Origin: Candidatus Dormiibacterota bacterium
GTDB lineage: Bacteria; Chloroflexota; Dormibacteria; UBA8260; Bog-877
NCBI GenBank assembly: GCA_003164475.1
Contig: PLTL01000054.1
Span: 1 to 8,469, forward strand
Direction: 5' to 3'
DNA: 8,469 nucleotides
Below are positions 1 through 5,884 of the stretch, one piece after another. A model generated the notes under the pieces. The model saw only the letters and a list, made by a program, of their open reading frames with translations, was not told the DNA's origin and searched no databases. Position numbers and translations under genes: made by a program. Position 1 is the stretch's first letter. Every line of letters begins with the position of its first letter.

Positions 1-3000
1 ACGCCCGAGTCGGCGTTCGGCCGCTTTCACAGCGTCCACCGCGCGCCTCTCTACCTCTGCCGTTTGCCGTGCCCACCGGGGGGCGTCCCCGTTCGCCTCG
101 GTCGCAGGGCGGACGAGAGCCGCCGGCACGATAAGGGCAGCGCCGACGACCACGGGGGGGAGCGCCTGGAGTTGGCGCTCCTGCTCAAGCTCGGCAATGC
201 GGCGTTGCAGACGGTCGGAGAGCTCATCGGCGCGTGCCCGGGCGCGGTCCGGGTTCATCCGCGGCTGGCGGCCGGCCCTCGCCTGCTCGGACAACTCGGT
301 GGCGCGCCGGTCCCAATAGTTGATCGCGGCCGTGAGCCGGGCGTGGACAGCGGCGGCGACCTTGTCGACACGGGCCTCGGTCTGCCCACGTACCTCAGCG
401 AGGTGCTCGGGGACCAGCGTCTCGATCGCGTAGTCCAGCCCCGCCTGGTCGACGCTCCCCACAAGCCAGGATTGATCCAGATGACGTGTGGCGTGGGCCA
501 GCTCGTCAGCCGTCGCCGCACGGCAGTCAAGGTAGGGGGCTGGGCCGGCAGGAGCCCTCCTCCCGGATGGGTCCACCGTGACGAACTCGAAGCGACGCGA
601 CACGATGTGAGGCTGGCCGCCCGGCCCCGAGCGCGAGTCGGTGATGGCGTGCTCCAGGAAGAGCAGGAGTCGGGGCGTCTCACCTGGGTCCTGGTCGTCC
701 ACCAGCAGCGCTCCCTGGAGTAGGGTCCCGCCGTCGCGGACTGTCACGATCTCGACCACCGTGTCGAGCAGGGGGTGTCCAGGGCAAAGGAACTCGGCCA
801 TTGGCCGGCCCGGCACCGTGATCAGCTCCTTGTCGAATGTCACCCTCTCGTAGCGACGGAGCAGCGCGGGCCCCGGGCGGTTGCGGATGTCCGCGGGAAC
901 GAAAGTCAGCTCGTAGCGGCCGGGCTCGCGCTCCATCGACCGTCCGCCGAGGTGTTCCAAAGCTGCGAGGAAAAAGGCACGGACGTAGTGGGGCTGGAGA
1001 CGCCGTGCCGCCGCCTGCTCCATCTGGGCACGGATCGCCTCAACATCGGCAAGGCCCATGACGTCCGCCGATAGCGCTTCCTCGTCGATGAGGCGAGCCA
1101 ACCCCGTGCCAACGCTGGAGTCGATGACCTCCTCCAGGCGCGCGCGGACCTCGGGGCGGTCCCCGTACCGGATCGCCTCGATCAGTAGGTCCCGGAGCCG
1201 CTGCCCCGAGAGGGCTCGGCCGAGTACGTCGAAGACTTGGCCGCCCAAGGCACGCCGCTGCTCCTCCAGCTTCTCGAGCAGCACGCCGTAGACGTGGCCC
1301 TCCCGAGTGTCCTCCGCCACCAAGTTCCAGAGGTGGCAGACCTCCTCCTGGCCGATACGGTGGATCCGGCCGAAGCGCTGCTCGATCCGGTTGGGGTTCC
1401 AAGGAAGGTCGTAGTTGACGAGGAGGTGGGCCTGCTGCAGGTTCACCCCCTCTCCGGCGGCGTCGGTCGCCACCATGACCGCGACATCCGGGTCCTGGCG
1501 GAACTGATCCTGGAGTCGGCGGCGCTCTTCCCTATGGACCCCGCCGTGGATGGCGACAATGGCCTCGGCACGGCCGAAGTAGCCGACGAGGCGGCCGACC
1601 AGGTAAGTGAGCGTGTCGCGGTGCTCGGTGAAGACGATGAGCTTGCGAGCAGCGTCGCCCGACGCCCGAAGCCCGTCGAGCAGTCCCCGGAGCTCCACCC
1701 ACTTGGTATCCGTGCCCGACTGTCGAACGCGGGAAGCCAGCTTCTCCAGATCGGCGAGGGCGGCGATCTCGGCGCTCAGCTCAGCGCGGGTGAGCGCCGC
1801 CGAGGCCTCGTCGACGACCGCCTCCTCGATCTCCTCGGCACGGTCGCCCTCCGCCTCGACGAGATCCGGGACGTCCTCGTCCTCGACGAGCTGCTCCAAG
1901 CGCTGGACGGCCGCACTCTGGATCGGAGGGGGAGTCCCGTCTGACTGGGCGAGCCGGTCTTCCAGCCGTTCTCGGCGGCGGACCAGCGAGCGGTAGATCG
2001 CCTCAGGTGAGGAGGCAAGGCGGCGTTGAAGGCCGGTGAGAGCGAAGCCGACAACAGCACGCTGGCTCCCCGCCAGACGGTCGGCGCGGTTCATCTCGTT
2101 GCGGACGTAGTCGGTCACCCGTTCATAGAGCTCCGCCTCCGCCTCGGAGAGCGGGAACTGCACCGTCGTGGCCCGGCGCTCTGGGAAGAGGGGCCGACCA
2201 TCGAAGCGCAACAGCTTCTCCTTGACCATCCGGCGCCAGAGGTCGGAGGTGTCGTCGGCTGCCCCGCCGCGCCGGCCCTCGAAGCGGTCGGGGTCAAGCA
2301 ACGCAAGGAAGAGCTGGAAGTCCTCCGAGTGACCGGTATGGGGCGTGGCGGTGAGGAGGAGGAGATGCCGGGTGATCCGACCCAGGAGGCGGCCGAGACG
2401 GTAGCGCTTGGTCTCCCGAACGTCGTCCCCCTCGAAGTGGGCGCTCATCTTGTGGGCCTCATCGACCACGATGAGGTCCCAATCCGTGGCCGCCAGCTTG
2501 GACTGAAGCTCCTCGCTCCGGGAGAGCTGGTCCATGCGGACGATGAGGACAGGCTCCTCCAGGAAGGGGTTGGCGGTGTAGCTCGCCTCGACCCTCTCGC
2601 GGGTGAGGATGTGGAAGTCGAGATCGAACTTCTCCCGTAGCTCGTCCTGCCATTGGTCGACCAAGCCCCCGGGAGCCACAATGAGGCAGCGGGCCAAGTC
2701 GCCACGGAGCATCAGCTCCTTGATGAGAAGCCCAGACATGATCGTCTTCCCGGCGCCGGGGTCGTCCGCTAGGAGGAATCTCAGCGGCTGACGCGGGAGC
2801 ATGTCGGCGTACACCCCACGAATCTGGTGGGGTAGGGGCTCCAGCCGGGAGAGATGGACCGCCAGCATCGGGTCGAAGAGATGGGCGAGTCTGATGCGGC
2901 GAGCCTCAGCGGCGAGCCGAAAGGCGGAGCCGTCCCCATCGAATGTCCAGGTCCGGCGCTCAGCGCGGACGCTCAGTGAAGGCTCGTCGGCACGGTAAAG

Positions 3001-3150
3001 GAGCCGTTCTGCCACCCGGCCAGAGGGCTCCCGGTAGGTGAGGGTGACGGCTGCCTGTCCGTGCCAGGATGCGGCGACGACGCTGACGTCAGCGCCGGGC
3101 ACGATCCCGGTAACTGTGGCGCCCGCAGCAAGGTCTTCAAGACGCGTCAA
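1..3150 (-). CDS. SNF2-family (superfamily II) DNA helicase/translocase, C-terminus cut by the window edge
   Basis: The reverse strand is open for 1050 codons from a TTG at 3150 to the window edge, with no stop. Helicase motifs appear in order: Walker A ADDPGAGKT (residues 128-136), DEAH (230-233), TATPH (267-271), KLIVFTEH (503-510), ATDAAGEGVN (561-570) and QRFGRIHRIGQ (591-601). The last is the motif VI of SNF2-like enzymes. A charged, Glu-rich stretch (about 400-480) lies between the two RecA lobes, and an Arg/Glu-rich, probably coiled-coil segment (about 950-1050) ends the visible part. The TTG start is chosen because the N-terminus MTRLEDLAAGATVTGIVPG is typical of this helicase family, GGAAG lies 7 bases upstream, and an in-frame TAG follows at 3217-3219. 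The role is inferred to be ATP-driven translocation or remodelling on DNA within a restriction system. Relatives I recall often carry a C-terminal DUF3883 domain, which would fall outside the window. The helicase call is secure; the biological role is inferred. Confidence 0.93.
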   Translation of the reverse strand, partial: MTRLEDLAAGATVTGIVPGADVSVVAASWHGQAAVTLTYREPSGRVAERLLYRADEPSLSVRAERRTWTFDGDGSAFRLAAEARRIRLAHLFDPMLAVHLSRLEPLPHQIRGVYADMLPRQPLRFLLADDPGAGKTIMSGLLIKELMLRGDLARCLIVAPGGLVDQWQDELREKFDLDFHILTRERVEASYTANPFLEEPVLIVRMDQLSRSEELQSKLAATDWDLIVVDEAHKMSAHFEGDDVRETKRYRLGRLLGRITRHLLLLTATPHTGHSEDFQLFLALLDPDRFEGRRGGAADDTSDLWRRMVKEKLLRFDGRPLFPERRATTVQFPLSEAEAELYERVTDYVRNEMNRADRLAGSQRAVVGFALTGLQRRLASSPEAIYRSLVRRRERLEDRLAQSDGTPPPIQSAAVQRLEQLVEDEDVPDLVEAEGDRAEEIEEAVVDEASAALTRAELSAEIAALADLEKLASRVRQSGTDTKWVELRGLLDGLRASGDAARKLIVFTEHRDTLTYLVGRLVGYFGRAEAIVAIHGGVHREERRRLQDQFRQDPDVAVMVATDAAGEGVNLQQAHLLVNYDLPWNPNRIEQRFGRIHRIGQEEVCHLWNLVAEDTREGHVYGVLLEKLEEQRRALGGQVFDVLGRALSGQRLRDLLIEAIRYGDRPEVRARLEEVIDSSVGTGLARLIDEEALSADVMGLADVEAIRAQMEQAAARRLQPHYVRAFFLAALEHLGGRSMEREPGRYELTFVPADIRNRPGPALLRRYERVTFDKELITVPGRPMAEFLCPGHPLLDTVVEIVTVRDGGTLLQGALLVDDQDPGETPRLLLFLEHAITDSRSGPGGQPHIVSRRFEFVTVDPSGRRAPAGPAPYLDCRAATADELAHATRHLDQSWLVGSVDQAGLDYAIETLVPEHLAEVRGQTEARVDKVAAAVHARLTAAINYWDRRATELSEQARAGRQPRMNPDRARARADELSDRLQRRIAELEQERQLQALPPVVVGAALIVPAALVRPATEANGDAPRWARQTAEVERRAVDAVKAAERRLGR

Positions 3151-3199
3151 CGGGCGACTTCCAACAGGCGACGGGCGGCAAGTCCCGTCTTGCCGGGAC
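3148..3199 (-). promoter_or_regulatory. Helicase translation-start region with overlapping hairpins and a short direct repeat
   Basis: Three inverted repeats overlap just upstream of the helicase start and cannot all fold together: CGGCAAG/CTTGCCG (3176-3182 with 3189-3195), GTCCCG/CGGGAC (3182-3187 with 3194-3199) and ACGGG/CCCGT (3171-3175 with 3184-3188). A near-perfect direct repeat, CAACGGGCGAC (3148-3158) and CAACAGGCGAC (3162-3172), covers the start codon and the weak GGAAG ribosome-binding site. The arrangement could be an operator or an mRNA structure that limits helicase translation. GC-rich DNA forms short stems by chance, so the regulatory role is only a suggestion. Confidence 0.35.
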
Positions 3200-3454
3200 G
3201 ACTGACGCTTGCGGCTCTAGACACGGGCGCCGTGATTATCCGGCCCTGGGCACAGGCCTGGTGCGGGTACCAGCAAAGATGGGGCGAGCGCTCCCAACGC
3301 GTCGCCCTTGACTTCGGAGCGAGCCCCTGTCGCCCGGGTCACTGACGGTAAGGGCCAACTGGCCAGGCTCGCTCCTCAACTGGATCAGTAGGTCCTGTCC
3401 ACACTCGGGCCACGAGGCCAACGAGGGTCCCCGGCCGAATCGCGCGTCCGAACC
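3151..3454. other. Intergenic spacer between the helicase and the winged-helix gene
   Basis: This 304-base stretch separates two leftward genes. I see no convincing coding frame in it. Apart from the hairpin cluster next to the helicase start, the only promoter-like element is GATAAT on the reverse strand at 3235-3240. It could be a -10 box about 80 bases upstream of the helicase start, but no good -35 box sits at the right distance. No U-tract terminator is seen after the winged-helix gene. A separate helicase promoter is plausible but not shown. Confidence 0.4.
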
Positions 3455-3913
3455 TCACGTAGCCCGAACACGTCGGTTCCTCTCCCGCGCATGTGCAGCA
3501 TTCCCCTCGCGCCGAATGATGACAAGCTGGTCGCGATCGACCCTCCGTCCCTTTGCCGTCAACCGCCACTTACCGGCCCCTGGCCGATCGTTTGCCGCGA
3601 TTCCCAGGGCCTTCAGATGGGTCAGAGCCCAGCGGGTACGGTACGTGACCTCAGATTGCGGTCTGCTCCCGCGCTGCACGCTGAGCTGTTCAGCGGTAAG
3701 AGCGCCCAGTCGAGCGACGGCCTGATCGAGATCGGGGAGTCTTGCCTGTCCACCAAGATCACGCAGAGCCTGGACAGAGAGCCACATCAGCTCATAGATG
3801 GTTGGGAGCCCCTCGGCTCGGCGTGGGCGCACGACCCCCCTACGATAAGGCCCAGCGGTCACCATTGGTGGGAGTGAGACGCCCGTTGTGGAGGGGCTGT
3901 CCGTGTCGGTCAC
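3455..3913 (-). CDS. Stand-alone Mrr N-terminal-type winged-helix protein
   Basis: The 152-residue protein contains one recognisable unit at about residues 36-124, running from LPTIYELMWLSVQAL through TRWALTHLKALGI to GKWRLTAKGR. This is the pattern of the Mrr_N winged-helix domain, which in Mrr-type restriction enzymes precedes the nuclease domain and is thought to bind DNA. No catalytic domain follows: the protein ends in an Arg-rich tail (about 125-152), and no PD-(D/E)XK remnant is seen in the downstream spacer. The first 35 residues look disordered. The GTG start at 3913 has no clear Shine-Dalgarno, and an ATG at codon 17 (3865) is a possible alternative. It may recognise DNA for the GHKL-nuclease encoded across the divergent spacer, or act as a regulator. 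The domain call is strong; the function is inferred. Confidence 0.82.
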   Translation of the reverse strand: MTDTDSPSTTGVSLPPMVTAGPYRRGVVRPRRAEGLPTIYELMWLSVQALRDLGGQARLPDLDQAVARLGALTAEQLSVQRGSRPQSEVTYRTRWALTHLKALGIAANDRPGAGKWRLTAKGRRVDRDQLVIIRREGNAAHARERNRRVRAT

Positions 3914-4118
3914 CCGGCGGGCTGCGTCTAGGTGCCGAGGGTGAGGCGCATCATCAGTTACCGTCGGGCACCGCTCGGCCCCAGGCTACCGATTGGCTCG
4001 ATCACCGCGTTGGGCCCGTTAGGTGGCGTGAACTTGACCGCGACGAACTATCATGCCGACGTGTGTCCTCTCGCGGATAGCCGCTCGTGCGGGCAAGTGA
4101 CTGCTGCGCCGTCCTGCC
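3914..4118. promoter_or_regulatory. Divergent intergenic region, presumed to carry promoters for both gene arms
   Basis: This 205-base region separates the leftward winged-helix gene from the rightward Vsr-methyltransferase-ATPase operon, so it should hold at least one promoter in each direction. The best candidate on the plus strand is TATCAT (4049-4054), which fits the actinobacterial TANNNT -10 pattern. A TTGACC at 4034-4039 lies too close to pair with it. No convincing -35/-10 pair is seen on the minus strand. Neither flanking GTG start has a good Shine-Dalgarno, so weak initiation or leaderless transcripts are possible. Confidence 0.35.
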
Positions 4119-4613
4119 GTGACTAGGGAGCCTGCACCCCCCGGCCGCGCGACGACCAGTCATGCACCGGCGGCATCCTCGCCGGCCGTTCGCGCAGTCA
4201 TGCAAGGGAACCGATCGCGGGATACGCGCCCCGAGCTCGCCATTCGACGCGCCCTTCATCGGGAGGGTCGGCGCTACTGGGTGGCAACTCGCCCGTTGTC
4301 AGGATACCCGCACACGGCCGACCTGGTGTTTCCGCGCCCTCGCGTGGCGGTCTTCGTGGATGGGTGCTTCTGGCACGGGTGCCCCCAGCACTACACCGGG
4401 CCCGTGGCTAACGCGGCGTTCTGGGCTGCCAAGGTGGCACGTAACGCCGCACGCGATCGCGATGTCGATGAAGCGTTGCGCAGATTGGGTTGGACTCCAA
4501 TCCGCGTCTGGGAGCACGAGCCGCATGAGTTGGCCCTCGGCCGTATTCGGGCGGCGCTCGAGTCCGCCCGCCAGCCGCCGCCGGCTGCTGCCACCGTCAA
4601 ACGGGACGCGTGA
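4119..4613 (+). CDS. vsr: Vsr-type very short patch repair DNA mismatch endonuclease
   Basis: Vsr enzymes nick DNA next to T:G mismatches produced when 5-methylcytosine deaminates, starting repair that protects methyltransferase sites. The 164-residue product carries the family signature: NRSRDTRPELAIRRALH with the acidic residue at E39, ADLVFPR with the catalytic Asp at D68, FVDGCFWHGCP at 79-89, NAAFWAAKVARN at 98-109 and GWTPIRVWEHE at 124-134. Compared with E. coli Vsr, the first catalytic His position is D81, the second His is kept as H86, and the last zinc-ligand Cys position is H133. These swaps are, as I recall, common in actinobacterial members. The GTG start at 4119 is preferred over the ATG at codon 28 because SSPAVRAVMQGNRSRDT belongs to the conserved N-terminus of such proteins. 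The stop lies 4 bases before the methyltransferase ATG, consistent with a shared operon and pathway. Confidence 0.93.
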   Translation: MTREPAPPGRATTSHAPAASSPAVRAVMQGNRSRDTRPELAIRRALHREGRRYWVATRPLSGYPHTADLVFPRPRVAVFVDGCFWHGCPQHYTGPVANAAFWAAKVARNAARDRDVDEALRRLGWTPIRVWEHEPHELALGRIRAALESARQPPPAAATVKRDA

Positions 4614-4617
4614 TGCA

Positions 4618-5883
4618 ATGACGACCGGCACTCCCCGTCCACCCCGGACCCACAGAAGCGATCACGTCATAGCCAGCCATTCACTCGACCCAAAGACTGC
4701 GGACGCTCGTTCGGTCAGCGACCTGCGGGAAGACCTTCAACGGCTTGCGGTGACGCGCAGTCTCACGCGCCTCAACGATATTCGGGTGGTGCTGGAGTCT
4801 CTGCGGATCCGCGCGGGGGCCTCGGTCTTACGTACCCAACAGAGGACGGCCGTTGACCTGTTCTCTGGGGCAGGTGGTGCAACGCAAGGTCTAAGAATTG
4901 CCGGCTACAAAGTCCTCGCGGCCGTGGAGAGCGACCCCGTCGCGGCGGCGACGTACGTCGTCAACCACCCGCGTGTACGAGTCTACACGCAAGACATCCG
5001 TGAACTTGAAGCCGAGACACTGCTCCACGACCTCAATCTGCGGAGAGGCGAGATCGCCGTGTTGAAGGCGTGCCCCCCTTGTCAGGGCTTCTCCAGTCTG
5101 AGGCGCGGGCGAGTTGCCGATGAGCGCAACGACTTGGTGCGAGAAGTCTGGCGTTTCATCGAGGTACTGCGGCCTCTCACCTTCGCGGTGGAGAACGTCC
5201 CCGGGCTGCGCCACGACGCCCGGCTCGAGCTCCTCATCAGGCAGGCTCGAGCGATCGGTTATCGGGTCCGCGACTACGTAGTGGACGCCCACGACTTCGG
5301 CGTTCCGCAGCGGAGGCGGAGACTCCTTGTACTAGGTGTTCGCAGCCCCGATGCCAGCGCCTTCCCAACGGACCTACGGGAAGTCTTGCCACATGCGTTC
5401 AGGCGACCGGCACCTGACGCTTTGGCCGTCCTCACACGAGGCCATGGGTGGCTGCCAGAGGGAGACGTTCTTCACCGCCCTCGGAGCCACTCCCCCATGG
5501 TTCAACTGCGTCTCCAGACCCTGCCGGTTAACGGGGACCGATTCTCACTTCCGCTTGACCAGCAACTCGAGTGCCACATCAAACTCGGACGACGAGCAGC
5601 AACGGCTTCATACGGGCGCATACCAACGGCTGGGCCGTCGCCCACCATGACGACCCGCTGCACTACCCCGGCTTGTGGCGCGTTCGTGCACCCAACAGAA
5701 CCTCGTGCCATCACGCTCCGCGAGGCGGCCCTACTCCAAACGTTTCCCCCCCAATATCGGTTTGTTGGATTCTATGATGAGATTGAACGCCAGATAGGGA
5801 ATGCCCTTCCGGTGAAGCTCGGCGAGGCGGTGGGCAGGTGCCTGTCCGCTTTGTCGGCCCCGGCTAGCACTCAGGGAAACTGA
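4618..5883 (+). CDS. C5 cytosine-specific DNA methyltransferase (Dcm-like)
   Basis: The enzyme transfers a methyl group from S-adenosylmethionine to cytosine C5 in DNA. The 421-residue protein has the motifs in order: I, DLFSGAGG (80-87); II, E104 in AAVESD; IV, PPCQGFS (153-159) with nucleophile C155; VI, ENV (192-194); VIII, QRRRR (231-235); IX, LREAALLQTFP (367-377); X, GNALPV (394-399). Residues about 245-365 between VIII and IX are the target-recognition region, including a PSPTMTTR segment common in this subfamily. The site sequence cannot be read from it. About 77 residues, partly helical in character, precede motif I. The ATG at 4618 is chosen because it follows the vsr stop by 4 bases. 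The frame stays open upstream to 4162, but that part overlaps vsr and does not resemble a protein. All catalytic motifs are intact, so the enzyme is probably active. It likely provides the self-protecting mark. Confidence 0.95.
   Translation: MTTGTPRPPRTHRSDHVIASHSLDPKTADARSVSDLREDLQRLAVTRSLTRLNDIRVVLESLRIRAGASVLRTQQRTAVDLFSGAGGATQGLRIAGYKVLAAVESDPVAAATYVVNHPRVRVYTQDIRELEAETLLHDLNLRRGEIAVLKACPPCQGFSSLRRGRVADERNDLVREVWRFIEVLRPLTFAVENVPGLRHDARLELLIRQARAIGYRVRDYVVDAHDFGVPQRRRRLLVLGVRSPDASAFPTDLREVLPHAFRRPAPDALAVLTRGHGWLPEGDVLHRPRSHSPMVQLRLQTLPVNGDRFSLPLDQQLECHIKLGRRAATASYGRIPTAGPSPTMTTRCTTPACGAFVHPTEPRAITLREAALLQTFPPQYRFVGFYDEIERQIGNALPVKLGEAVGRCLSALSAPASTQGN
5873..5877 (+). promoter_or_regulatory. 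Shine-Dalgarno supporting a TTG start for the GHKL-nuclease
   Basis: AGGGA lies inside the last codons of the methyltransferase gene, 7 bases before the TTG at 5885. The methyltransferase stop (5881-5883) and this TTG are separated by one base. Translation of the GHKL-nuclease is therefore probably coupled to that of the methyltransferase and lowered by the weak start codon. Confidence 0.6.
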
Positions 5884-5884
5884 A

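Noticed and set aside
64..2640. Several long plus-strand open frames (64-723, 1237-1944, 2026-2640)
   Set aside because: They lie antisense to the helicase, whose motifs run unbroken on the minus strand. Their products are low-complexity and resemble no family. Such frames are expected opposite GC-rich genes.
3061..3454. Short frames in the spacer (plus strand 3061-3345, minus strand 3236-3421)
   Set aside because: No Shine-Dalgarno and no recognisable composition; the first overlaps the helicase start.
4034..4054. TTGACC with TATCAT as a sigma-70 promoter pair
   Set aside because: The hexamers are 9 bases apart, far below the 16-18 needed. TATCAT is kept only as a lone -10 candidate.
4162..4617. 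N-terminal extension of the methyltransferase frame back to 4162
   Set aside because: It overlaps the vsr gene in another frame, is rich in Arg/Ser/Trp in a way typical of shadow translation, and the ATG at 4618 just after the vsr stop is the natural start.
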